Below, in pieces: positions 33,845 through 42,490 of a stretch of 42,546 nt of DNA; positions within the stretch are counted from its first letter, which is position 1, and every line of letters starts with the position of its first letter. The position numbers and the translations under genes were made by a program. Source of the stretch: an uncultured Clostridia bacterium (GTDB lineage Bacteria > Bacillota > Clostridia > UMGS1810); assembly GCA_934500705.1 (NCBI GenBank), contig CAKSTI010000019.1:1-42546 (forward strand), written 5' to 3'. The notes under the pieces are model-generated. The model saw nothing but the letters and a program-made list of their open reading frames with translations, had not been told where the DNA came from and searched no databases.

Positions 33845-34733
33845 ATATAACCTCACAGCGGACTTGGACGGCGTCCGCATAGACAAGTTTATAAAAATCG
33901 ACGGCATCACCCGTGCCCGTGTGCAAAAACTCATAGACGACGGTATGGTTACCGTGAACGGGACTCCTGTTAAAACAAGTTACAAGGTAAAATGCGGTGA
34001 CGAAATAACCGTAAATGTCCCCGACCCATCTCAGCCGGACATAAAGGCGGAAAATATTCCCATAGACATCGTCTATGAGGACGACAGCCTGCTTGTTGTA
34101 AACAAACCTCAGGGAATGGTTGTCCACCCTGCCGCAGGGAATTATGACGGCACGCTTGTAAATGCGCTTATGTATCACTGCAAAGGCTCGCTGAGCGGAA
34201 TAAACGGCGTAATGCGTCCGGGCATTGTCCACCGTATAGACAAAGACACTTCCGGGCTGCTGCTTGTTGCCAAGACGGACGAGGCGCACAAATCTCTCTC
34301 GGAGCAGATAAAGAGCAAAACCGCCCACAGGCATTACATTTGCATCGTAAACGGCATAATAACGGCAAAAAAAGGGATAATTGACGCCCCCATAGGCAGA
34401 CACCCCACATCAAGGCTTAAAATGGCGGTTACTCCCGTCAACTCCAAAGAGGCGGTAACGCATTTTGAAGTGATAGAGTATTTAAACAATGCGACATATG
34501 TTGCCTGCGACCTCGAAACCGGGCGCACTCATCAAATACGTGTTCATATGCAGTACATCGGCCACCCGATAATCGGCGACCCGCTGTACCTCGGCAAAAA
34601 TCCGTATAATCTTAAAGGTCAGGCTCTGCACGCAGAGAGAATTGCCTTTAACCACCCGGTTACCGGAGAGCGTATGGAGTTTACAAAAGAGCCGCCGGAA
34701 TATTTTGGAAAATTGCTTGATAGGTTGAGATAA
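33837..34733 (+). CDS. RluD-family pseudouridine synthase
   Basis: A 298-residue RluA/RluD-type enzyme that makes pseudouridine in 23S rRNA. An N-terminal S4 RNA-binding domain (about 10-70) precedes the catalytic domain with HRIDKDTSGLLLV (catalytic D135), and GRTHQIRVHM. The ATG at 33837 is preferred because AAGGGAG lies ahead and it is coupled to lspA; an in-frame extension back to 33771 lies within lspA. The exact rRNA site is unknown. Confidence 0.92.
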   Translation: MTEYNLTADLDGVRIDKFIKIDGITRARVQKLIDDGMVTVNGTPVKTSYKVKCGDEITVNVPDPSQPDIKAENIPIDIVYEDDSLLVVNKPQGMVVHPAAGNYDGTLVNALMYHCKGSLSGINGVMRPGIVHRIDKDTSGLLLVAKTDEAHKSLSEQIKSKTAHRHYICIVNGIITAKKGIIDAPIGRHPTSRLKMAVTPVNSKEAVTHFEVIEYLNNATYVACDLETGRTHQIRVHMQYIGHPIIGDPLYLGKNPYNLKGQALHAERIAFNHPVTGERMEFTKEPPEYFGKLLDRLR

Positions 34734-34773
34734 AACCACCCTTAGCCGTAACTGTCGGCTAAGAGTGGTTTTT
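34733..34773. terminator. terminator at the end of the RluD-family gene and the CRISPR trailer
   Basis: AAACCACCCTTAGCCG and CGGCTAAGAGTGGTTT form a long stem (one mismatch) with a T-run on the plus strand. It ends the lspA-rluD transcript. Its symmetric A and T flanks mean it could also stop the leftward CRISPR transcript just after the decayed last repeat. Confidence 0.85.
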
Positions 34774-36111
34774 GATTTACACTATTCTCAAACAAAACCG
34801 CTAAACCGTTCGGAGCGGACATTGTTTGATTACCCTATAAATTTACACTACTCTCAAACAGGGGTTGACCCTTGAATAAAAAATATTTGGTTTGACTACC
34901 CTATAAATTTACACTACTCTCAAACTGCGTCGCTCGGATATACACTGCATCTGATGTTTGACTACCCTATAAATTTACACTACTCTCAAACGGACAGACG
35001 CATATATGTGCGCTGACGAGTGTTTGACTACCCTATAAATTTACACTACTCTCAAACTAATAATATAGAAACAACTTGATTTTTTTTGTTTGACTACCCT
35101 ATAAATTTACACTACTCTCAAACCTTTTAATTGATTTAGTTCGTCTGATTACTGTTTGACTACCCTATAAATTTACACTACTCTCAAACTTGATATGATT
35201 TATTCCAGCTATTGGCAATGTTTGACTACCCTATAAATTTACACTACTCTCAAACGTTTGAGGACGATTGGATAGCTAAATTGTTGTTTGACTACCCTAT
35301 AAATTTACACTACTCTCAAACAGTCGATAAACTCGGCGACGCAATAAAGGAGTTTGACTACCCTATAAATTTACACTACTCTCAAACGAGCGGAGCGGAA
35401 TACACAGCTAAATACTTGTTTGACTACCCTATAAATTTACACTACTCTCAAACGGAGAATGGGACGGACTTTGCAGAGTTTTTGTTTGACTACCCTATAA
35501 ATTTACACTACTCTCAAACGCAAGGTAATAAAATTGTATACATCTGCTAGTTTGACTACCCTATAAATTTACACTACTCTCAAACCGGCGACGTAGGTTG
35601 CCGCCAAATTTTCGGTTTGACTACCCTATAAATTTACACTACTCTCAAACGGCGGGATATTCTGCAACGAGCAACCGCCAGTTTGACTACCCTATAAATT
35701 TACACTACTCTCAAACGACGGAACAGATAGTGATTTTATAGACGAGTTTGACTACCCTATAAATTTACACTACTCTCAAACTTTCCTGAGTTTTTCGACA
35801 CAGTAGCAAGGGTTTGACTACCCTATAAATTTACACTACTCTCAAACCAATTAGATATGCTCGTGTTCGCATTGGACGTTTGACTACCCTATAAATTTAC
35901 ACTACTCTCAAACAGATTTTCGCCCGTTTGGATTGTGTCAGCAGTTTGACTACCCTATAAATTTACACTACTCTCAAACTACTGATGTTACAAGTTTTTG
36001 CAACTCGTTGTTTGACTACCCTATAAATTTACACTACTCTCAAACTATTGCGGAATTTTGCAAAGTCAATAATTTGTTTGACTACCCTATAAATTTACAC
36101 TACTCTCAAAC
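34771..36111 (-). CRISPR. type II-A CRISPR array, 20 full repeats plus one decayed
   Basis: Twenty 36-base repeats start at 34824, 34890, 34956, 35022, 35088, 35154, 35220, 35286, 35352, 35418, 35484, 35550, 35615, 35681, 35746, 35812, 35878, 35944, 36010 and 36076. Spacers are 30 bases, except two of 29. On the transcribed (minus) strand the repeat begins GTTTGAGAGTAGTGTAAATT and ends TAGGGTAGTCAAAC. The repeat at 34824 has one substitution, and 34771-34793 is a truncated, mutated repeat. Both decayed repeats lie at the far end, so the leader is on the right, next to csn2, and transcription is leftward. Spacers are all different. Confidence 0.98.
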
Positions 36112-36211
36112 CTCAAATTTGAGAAAAAGCTGCTACGACAGCCCGGTAAAAAGGGTAATAGCAATGCAAATCCACGTATATTATATACCAACATTTACAT
36201 TTTGTCAAACA
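36112..36211 (-). promoter_or_regulatory. CRISPR leader with promoter and leader-anchoring motif
   Basis: On the minus strand TTGACA (36203-36208) and TATAAT (36180-36185) are 17 bases apart and point into the array, giving a leader RNA of about 60 bases. The leader ends with CTCAAATTTGAG directly before the first repeat; its last seven bases, ATTTGAG (36112-36118), match the leader-anchoring sequence known to direct spacer integration in type II-A systems. The csn2 stop is at 36212. Confidence 0.85.
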
Positions 36212-37153
36212 CTATATTTCGCAAAAGTCGTTGTCGATTATTAAACGGTCAACTCCTCCGGGCTTTTCCGTTTCAAAGCTGTCGAGCATCAGCACATAGA
36301 GTTGCTTTTGCTCGACGCTTTTGACAAAAAGCTCCATTTCCTCATCAGAAAAATAACTTGCCATATTTACCGTGACAAACAGCTTTCTGCCGTCAAATTC
36401 GGTTATGACTTCAAGAAAAGACATAGGCAGTGGGAACTCGAACCCGCATTGCCTGTCGACTGAATTTTCACAAAGCCTTCCGCCTTGTCGGTCTTGACGG
36501 GCGTCAGCCCGCCTGCACCCTTACGCACCGAAATTCTTTGCAAAAATTCAGCCGAACAGGTGCTCGCAGTTTCACATAAGCAATTTTTTCTGTAACAAAG
36601 TAAATTGTGCAGGGAATACTGACGTATTTTCAAGCAATTTACTGCCGTTACGGGGAAAATTGTTATGTGAAACCAATGTGGGTTCGGGTCCCCACTGCCT
36701 AAGCGCTTCAAGCGTTGACGAATAATCGTCCGCCACGCAAAGCTGCAAAGACTTTATAAGTGATGCGGCGCTTAACTTGCCGCATTGAACGCTGAACGGA
36801 AAATCAAAGCAAAGGTCATATACATAACTCTCTATTTCCGCAAGAATTTTTGAAGTTTGCATAAAGTGTTCCTCATCGACCGCCTTTTTCTCCGCAGCAG
36901 AGGATATGCAGGACAGCATATGCTTGGTATTGATATTAAACGGCACAAAGGCGTCTATAATGCAGACGTTCCTCTCAAAGGGTACGAGTGCATTGCCGTG
37001 TGAGAGGACAAGTTCGCCGTCGCCGCCCGATGACTGAAAATACAAATTTTCAAGATACGTCCTGTATAGACGCTTATTCTCTATTACAAGTGAAAACGCC
37101 CTGCCCTCTTTAATCTCAAAAGATGAATTCTGCAACGGACTTGAAAGCTTCAC
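36212..37153 (-). pseudogene. csn2: csn2 disrupted by a 274-bp insertion element
   Basis: The 5' part (37153 to 36702) encodes the Csn2 N-terminal two thirds, beginning MKLSSPLQNSSFEIKEGRAF. The element at 36426-36699 follows. The 3' part (36425 to 36212) encodes SFLEVITEFDGRKLFVTVNM to the typical end DRLIIDNDFCEI. Removing the element and one TA restores an open 221-codon frame, the usual Csn2 length. As it stands, translation runs into the element and adds about 42 unrelated residues. Csn2 forms a tetrameric ring on DNA ends and is required for type II-A spacer acquisition. The ATG overlaps the cas2 stop by four bases. Confidence 0.92.
36426..36699 (+). mobile_element. MITE-like element, copy B (in csn2)
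   Basis: The same 274-bp element as 16092-16365 in inverse orientation, flanked by TA at 36424-36425 and 36700-36701. Terminal inverted repeats (36426-36451 and 36674-36699) match at 23 of 26 positions. Hairpin 1 spans 36453-36559 (CTGTCGACTGAATTTT paired with AAAAATTCAGCCGAACAG); hairpin 2 spans 36569-36673 (GTTTCACATAA paired with TTATGTGAAAC and inner arms). The outer ends contain GGGTTCGRGTCC, resembling a tRNA T-arm. No transposase is inside, so it must have been moved in trans. Confidence 0.9.
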
Positions 37154-37470
37154 AAAATCACCAGCCTTTCGTCGGTATCTATGACATCTGTTTTTGACAC
37201 CCCGGTTATGTATGCCATTGAGGCAAACTGTTTTTCCGTGACTGTGAGCATCTGCACAATGCCTTTTTTCGGCTTGTTTTTACGAATAACGTCAAACACG
37301 GATTTCTGCACGGAGCCGTTTAAGACCATACGGCAGTAAACGGACTCCTGCATCATTACAAATCCGTTTTTTATGAGTAATTTTCTAAATGTTCGGTATT
37401 CCCGCCTGTCTGCCGCCGTTTCCGTCGGCAAATCAAAAAAGACTATAATTCTCATAAATCTGTAACTCAT
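37150..37470 (-). CDS. cas2: CRISPR-associated Cas2
   Basis: A 106-residue Cas2 of the type II kind. The ferredoxin-like first strand is MRIIVFFDLPTETAADRREY, with the conserved aspartate in FFDLP, then FRKLLIKNGFVMMQESVYCRM. Two Cas2 subunits bridge two Cas1 dimers in the integrase complex. The gene overlaps cas1 and csn2 by four bases at each end, so the operon is translationally coupled. Confidence 0.95.
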   Translation of the reverse strand: MSYRFMRIIVFFDLPTETAADRREYRTFRKLLIKNGFVMMQESVYCRMVLNGSVQKSVFDVIRKNKPKKGIVQMLTVTEKQFASMAYITGVSKTDVIDTDERLVIL

Positions 37471-38339
37471 ATTAATTTGGCAAATCTAATCAGTGACAGG
37501 TCATTGTCATTTATTGCGTCAAACACACTTTTGCTGTATATTTTGATGGTATTAATAAGGCTCTGTTCACTGCCGTTTATTACGTACGTTTCGTTTAAAA
37601 GCGATATTAAACGGTATTTTAAATCTCTGTTAAATTCCGTCAGGTGCATACCCAGTACCTCGTTGTCCACGATTACCCTAAAAGGCTCCATTAAGTCGCA
37701 GGAAAAATTATACGCATTGAACATATTGTCGTGGAATATTCCGATTTGCGTTAAATATCCGTTTGCGCACACCGTTCTGTTAAAAGCCGAGAGAATGAGC
37801 GAATACCCGTAATTGAGCGAGGCATTGATTGCGTTCTCCTGCCCACGGGAAAAGTCCTTGCCGAAAAGTGCGTTAAAATACACCTTGGCGGCGTGCCCCT
37901 CACGGTTGGTTGTGTCGCCGAATTCAGTCTGCTCTATGTACTCGCTGAGCAAATCGCCCTCGTCGGTGTAATCAAACGAGTAGAGCAGTTCTGCCTGATT
38001 GCGAATTTTCTCCGTGACAATCTGCGTCCACACCGCCTTTTTGCGCTCGTCCGACCAGGCAATTTGCGTGCGGATTTTTGACGAGCTGTCGTGGCTGCCG
38101 ATGTAGGGTTGAAGTTCGCCATAGGGACTGCGCTTTTCGTCGCAGAATATTACCCTGACCTTTCGCCTTGCAAGCTCTGTCAGCAAACAGCCGGTTATGG
38201 AAACCGCAGGATTTTCGATAATAACAATGGCTATCTCGTCTATGAAAATCCTTTTGGTTTCCTCACTGCGGACTACCATATACCCCATACTGAGGTCGAG
38301 CTTGCACCTGTTTGTTATGACAACGGTTCGCCAACTCAT
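37467..38339 (-). CDS. cas1: CRISPR-associated Cas1 integrase
   Basis: A 290-residue type II Cas1, the integrase that inserts spacers at the leader-proximal repeat. The N-terminal beta domain starts MSWRTVVITNRCKLDLSMGYMVV. The metal ligands lie in REGHAAKVYFNALFG (glutamate) and GIFHDNMFNAYNFSCDLMEPFR (histidine and aspartate), all present. It overlaps the cas9 stop and the cas2 start by four bases each. The enzyme looks intact even though csn2 is broken. Confidence 0.96.
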   Translation of the reverse strand: MSWRTVVITNRCKLDLSMGYMVVRSEETKRIFIDEIAIVIIENPAVSITGCLLTELARRKVRVIFCDEKRSPYGELQPYIGSHDSSSKIRTQIAWSDERKKAVWTQIVTEKIRNQAELLYSFDYTDEGDLLSEYIEQTEFGDTTNREGHAAKVYFNALFGKDFSRGQENAINASLNYGYSLILSAFNRTVCANGYLTQIGIFHDNMFNAYNFSCDLMEPFRVIVDNEVLGMHLTEFNRDLKYRLISLLNETYVINGSEQSLINTIKIYSKSVFDAINDNDLSLIRFAKLI

Positions 38340-41300
38340 AACAGTTCTTTAAGGTTTGCCGACCTTGTTTCATAAAGACCGGAAGCCGAACGGTCAACAA
38401 TTCTTATATCGTCGTATTTCCAGTTGCTTAAATTTGCACTTGCGAGTATTACTCCGGAATTTTTTGAATTTCCAATAGCAAGAGCGTTACACGTACCTGC
38501 CCTATTAGTTTTTAGATACAATATCAAATTTGACAGGCACTCAATCTGCGCAACAACATCGCATTCTTTGAACTTTAATATGGAAGTTTCATCAATGGTT
38601 AATTTAGCAGCCGGGAACTTACAAAATGTATTGCTGAATATTTTGTTTTTAAGATACATCAAAAACTCCATATTTTCATCGGAGGAAACACGGTCGTAAT
38701 TTTCGTCTATAACATAATTTTTATTCTGTTTCCTCTTTTCCAATATTCTGTCGACTCTTTTTGCATATGATGTCCACTCGGCAGAATAGAAAGCTGTTGC
38801 TAATGAACGAAATATTACTTTTTTTCCGCTTTTCCCCGCCAAGCAAACATCAAATCCGTCAAGTGAAAATACCGTATTTACCTTTATAACCCTTTTACCC
38901 AACGGGAACTGTATATCGCTTGCCTTGGAACCGAGCTTGTTTACTACATATTCCGACACAAACTTTTCGTCATCTTTAAACTTTGGTGCATACATAAGCT
39001 CAACGGGCACAAGCGTGAGCTCGCTTTTCTTGCCGGACTTATATTTTACAAGCACAAAGAATGATGCGGCAGCCTTGTTGTATCCACCGTACTTAACAGG
39101 GTCAAGACCCGTTTTTCTCGGTACGAGCGAGCCGTTACCGGATTTTAGGGGCATCTGGTCAAAAAGTCCTCCCTTTTGCTCCACCTGATATTTGGTAAGG
39201 TGCACGTGACTGTTTTTCATAACCTTGTCCACAACGGACAGATGCACGGTCGGGTTCCAGACCTCCGGCGCACGGCTGAGCGGATTTCCGAACAGAGTTT
39301 TAATGTTGAGCGAATACCTGTCGGCCGATACGTTGAACCGCTTTGTAAACCTCTCGTTATATATATTGCCCACAAATATGTTAAGATAAGCGTCATTTGC
39401 GTGGTGAATGTCGTTTATCGAACGGCACTTTACAAGCTGCATATCCCGCTTTTGGTCGTTGGTGTATTTTTCGCCGAACGCCTTTTCCTTAATTTCGCCG
39501 TAGTTGTGCCTGAATTCCGAAACCAAGCCTGCCTTTACATATACAATCTCCGTTTTGGGGAAATATTCTTTAAGCAGTGTTGCAACCGCCTTGGTAGATT
39601 GGCTTGTTTCCACAAGCTGGCGGTTTATAAAGCCGTTTTTCTCATCGGGGGTAAAGGCGGTAGAGCGTGTAAGCCTCTTATACTTTTCCTCATTTATAAG
39701 TGTATGACTTTTTAAGAACTTCCAATATCCGTGCATATTTTGACGGATTGCAGCGTCTATCGGATAATTGTCGCCCTTTGCCCCGTTCTCGGTGGAGTGC
39801 ACAAGCACCTTGTTGTTGTGAATACTGTCGTCCTTGATGTACGATTGCGGCCAGATGTGGTCAACGTTGTATTCGTCCGTACCTATAAGCTGCAAATCAA
39901 GCGGCTTTCCGCAGTACATACACTTGCCCATCTGCTGATAGTACAAAAACAGCTTTTCACCCTGCAAACGGTTGTCCGCAATGTCGCCCATATCGTCAAG
40001 TTCTTTTATGAGCTGTCTGCTCTCCTCATCTTTAATCTGCTTGAATTTTTCAATAAGTGCGTCTTTCCTTGAAGTTGTGCGCTTGCCCTTTTTGTCGGCG
40101 TCATTGCTCCTGGTCATTTCCACAAAAATCTTTTTGGGCGCACTTTTTTTGACCTTGGCAATGTCCGAGAATATTTCAAGAGTCCTCAAAATAGGTCTTT
40201 TAACGGCGTTTGAAACATACATACTGTCAAGACGGTCGGTCAGCGTCTGTGGGTTTTGTGCATAGTACTCTGCATTTCCCCTTTCAATCAGCTCATTAAA
40301 CGTATATTTGTCACTGCGCAGTATCTGCATTAAATTGTCGTTTGTGTTCCACAAAAAGTGCATAACCGTGCCGACTTCGCCCGTTTCGTTGCTCACGCCT
40401 TCAATGCCGTTTAGCAGCTTTTGAGAAAGTCTGCCGAAGTCGGAATACTTCTTTGACGATACGTACTTTAAGTCCTCCGCACTCAGATTGAAGTTGTTTT
40501 CGAGCCATTTTTTAAATCGGGTTTTGTCCTCAATGCACGTGGAATGGAGTATTATGTCCTCAATCTGCGCCTCGCTCAGTTTGCCGTCCGCTGCCAAACG
40601 GTAAAAGTCAAACATCGGTTTCATTGACGACTTAATCACCGTGTCTATTCCGCTTATTCGGTTTTCCTCACCGGGTTTTATGATACATTCGCTTTCGAGA
40701 AATTTAACTATACTTTTATATGTAACCTTCGGCTTATTTGAGCCGTGCGGCATAAAGAGAGTGTCGAATATTTTCTGTTTAAGCTCTGCGCTTATGCCCC
40801 TTGCGTCAATCTTTAAATTATTTATCTCGTTTAGCACAGTATATTTGCAGTACAGGAGCGAATTTTTAGGAACAACGTCCTCACCCGGCAGATATGTGCA
40901 CTGCCCGGTTAATTTGCGGATAAAAGCCTCCTCGCTCTTGTCGTAATCAACCATATTTTCAAAGTTCCACGGGTATATTTTTCCGCTTGCCTTGCGTTCA
41001 ATCCACGCCTTTTTGCTGTGCGTATTGAGCGGGCCGACAAAGTACGGTATTCTGAAAGTGAAAATGTCCTCAATTTTTTGCGAAACGCTGATTTCGTCCC
41101 CGTCCTTTGAGCGCAAAAACTCATAGTGAGCCTCTGCGTTTTTAAGTATCTTTTTAAGCTCGGCAAAGTAAAGCTGATGCGGTATAACACGGTTGTTGGT
41201 GTTTATCTGCTTGGGCATATATGTGCCCTCGTCAATCCTTAACAGAATATTGTCGATAAGTGCTCTGTCGGCTTCGCTGTCGGGAGTTATGGACGATAAC

Positions 41301-42490
41301 AGCTTTTTGACAGTATTGCCAAACTCATCGTATGTTGTCTTTTCGTGTCCGTGCTTACTGCGGTTTTCCGCCTTTTTGTCCGACTTGTAGTTTGCGGCAT
41401 ATGCACTGTAATACCCTGCGTCCGCACTGCGGAACATCTTGCCGTACTCTTTGGGCAAGTACTTCTTAATCAGAGTTTTAAGCTCTTTAAGGTCTTTTTT
41501 GTGCGTTTCATATTCATTTACCTTTGACTGCGATATTGAAGATGCGCCGGACAGAATTTTAACAAGTGCGGCACAGTCATAAAGCCGTGAGAGATTTATG
41601 AGCAGCTGCGCATTTTCATCAAGCGAGGCTATGGTGCTTTCAAGCTCGTCAACCTTGTCAAGTTTTACGCTCTCGTCAGGATTTTCCAAACTGTCATCGC
41701 CTATAAACAGAGCTTTTAACTTAACCGTGCCGCCGCAGAGAAGTTTTATCATACCGGCTCTCGAAAAGGGATATTGCTCGGCGTCGTCTTTCGGCTTTTT
41801 GCCGCCGAACAATAATGCGTACATTTCCTTTTCCTTGTCCGTTACTCTCATCTTTTGACTGAGAATTTTGGAAAAAGGCTCAACGCCGCACTCCCACGGC
41901 AACGCATAACCGTTGTCCGTGAACCACTGCATAAAGCTCTCGTACAGCGGAGCGGCGTCGGTTAATTGCTCCGCACTGTCCGCCTTAATGTCACTCAAAA
42001 AGTGCCCCCTGTGCGCAACAAGCCAGGCGCAGGCAGTATAGATATAGCGTATATCCTCTTTTTCCGTTGAGTTCATAAGGTGCAGTATGAGGTGATGTAT
42101 CGTAGGATACTCCTTGTGATACTCCTTTCCGAACGGCGGCACATCATAGTGCGGCAGCTTTCTGTCCTCAGACAACAATGCAGACTCTCTGAGCCGCTTA
42201 AAAAAGTCGGGGTCGGCTTTGGCAATCTCTGCTCCGAACAATTCTTGAAGTAGCTTGACACGCTGTTTGCGCCTGTCCAACCGCCGCCTTGCCGTACGGT
42301 ATGTGCGCCTGTCGGCACTCTGATTTGCCGCATCAAAGAGCGTCACGCCCCACATAGGCTCGCCCCTGTGTTTGCAAAGCGTGTAGTCCGTGTTTGTCAC
42401 GGCATAGCCGACCGAGTCTGTTCCGATGTCTGTGCCGGCATAGTATTCGCCGACCGGTAAATTTTTAAAATTTGTATTGATATAATACAT
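38336..42490 (-). CDS. cas9: Cas9 endonuclease (type II-A)
   Basis: A 1384-residue Cas9, the RNA-guided nuclease of the system. RuvC-I is YYAGTDIGTDSVGYAV (D21). The arginine-rich bridge helix follows (RTYRTARRRLDRRKQRV). RuvC-II is KKIFVEMTRSND (E791). The HNH domain has CMYCG and YNVDHIWPQSY (H878) with NNKVLV. RuvC-III is HHANDAYLN (H1029, H1030, D1033). All nuclease residues are present. I choose ATG 42490; neither it nor an upstream TTG at 42523 has a clear ribosome-binding site, so the start is uncertain. The C-terminal PAM-interacting region cannot be read for PAM. Confidence 0.96.
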   Translation of the reverse strand: MYYINTNFKNLPVGEYYAGTDIGTDSVGYAVTNTDYTLCKHRGEPMWGVTLFDAANQSADRRTYRTARRRLDRRKQRVKLLQELFGAEIAKADPDFFKRLRESALLSEDRKLPHYDVPPFGKEYHKEYPTIHHLILHLMNSTEKEDIRYIYTACAWLVAHRGHFLSDIKADSAEQLTDAAPLYESFMQWFTDNGYALPWECGVEPFSKILSQKMRVTDKEKEMYALLFGGKKPKDDAEQYPFSRAGMIKLLCGGTVKLKALFIGDDSLENPDESVKLDKVDELESTIASLDENAQLLINLSRLYDCAALVKILSGASSISQSKVNEYETHKKDLKELKTLIKKYLPKEYGKMFRSADAGYYSAYAANYKSDKKAENRSKHGHEKTTYDEFGNTVKKLLSSITPDSEADRALIDNILLRIDEGTYMPKQINTNNRVIPHQLYFAELKKILKNAEAHYEFLRSKDGDEISVSQKIEDIFTFRIPYFVGPLNTHSKKAWIERKASGKIYPWNFENMVDYDKSEEAFIRKLTGQCTYLPGEDVVPKNSLLYCKYTVLNEINNLKIDARGISAELKQKIFDTLFMPHGSNKPKVTYKSIVKFLESECIIKPGEENRISGIDTVIKSSMKPMFDFYRLAADGKLSEAQIEDIILHSTCIEDKTRFKKWLENNFNLSAEDLKYVSSKKYSDFGRLSQKLLNGIEGVSNETGEVGTVMHFLWNTNDNLMQILRSDKYTFNELIERGNAEYYAQNPQTLTDRLDSMYVSNAVKRPILRTLEIFSDIAKVKKSAPKKIFVEMTRSNDADKKGKRTTSRKDALIEKFKQIKDEESRQLIKELDDMGDIADNRLQGEKLFLYYQQMGKCMYCGKPLDLQLIGTDEYNVDHIWPQSYIKDDSIHNNKVLVHSTENGAKGDNYPIDAAIRQNMHGYWKFLKSHTLINEEKYKRLTRSTAFTPDEKNGFINRQLVETSQSTKAVATLLKEYFPKTEIVYVKAGLVSEFRHNYGEIKEKAFGEKYTNDQKRDMQLVKCRSINDIHHANDAYLNIFVGNIYNERFTKRFNVSADRYSLNIKTLFGNPLSRAPEVWNPTVHLSVVDKVMKNSHVHLTKYQVEQKGGLFDQMPLKSGNGSLVPRKTGLDPVKYGGYNKAAASFFVLVKYKSGKKSELTLVPVELMYAPKFKDDEKFVSEYVVNKLGSKASDIQFPLGKRVIKVNTVFSLDGFDVCLAGKSGKKVIFRSLATAFYSAEWTSYAKRVDRILEKRKQNKNYVIDENYDRVSSDENMEFLMYLKNKIFSNTFCKFPAAKLTIDETSILKFKECDVVAQIECLSNLILYLKTNRAGTCNALAIGNSKNSGVILASANLSNWKYDDIRIVDRSASGLYETRSANLKELL

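Noticed and set aside
34771..34860. Decayed repeat plus a small hairpin (CCGCT...AGCGG) as a possible tracrRNA
   Set aside because: The complementarity is what any repeat copy would show. The following 30 bases have the normal spacer length, there is no T-run, and no rightward promoter is visible. A decayed trailer repeat explains it better.
34824..36111. Open frames across the array encoding a repeated FDYPINLHYSQT peptide
   Set aside because: They are translations of the CRISPR repeats and spacers; the array has no ribosome-binding sites or family match for a protein.
36426..36699. The insertion element as a self-splicing intron or intein
   Set aside because: The two copies are in opposite orientation relative to their host genes, start with stop codons or unrelated frames, and are flanked by duplicated TA. 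These are marks of transposition, not splicing.
36572..36699. A natural C-terminal extension of Csn2 inside the element
   Set aside because: The residues come from the inverted repeat and hairpin sequence, and copy A gives a different outcome in its host gene; the real Csn2 C-terminus is found on the other side of the element.
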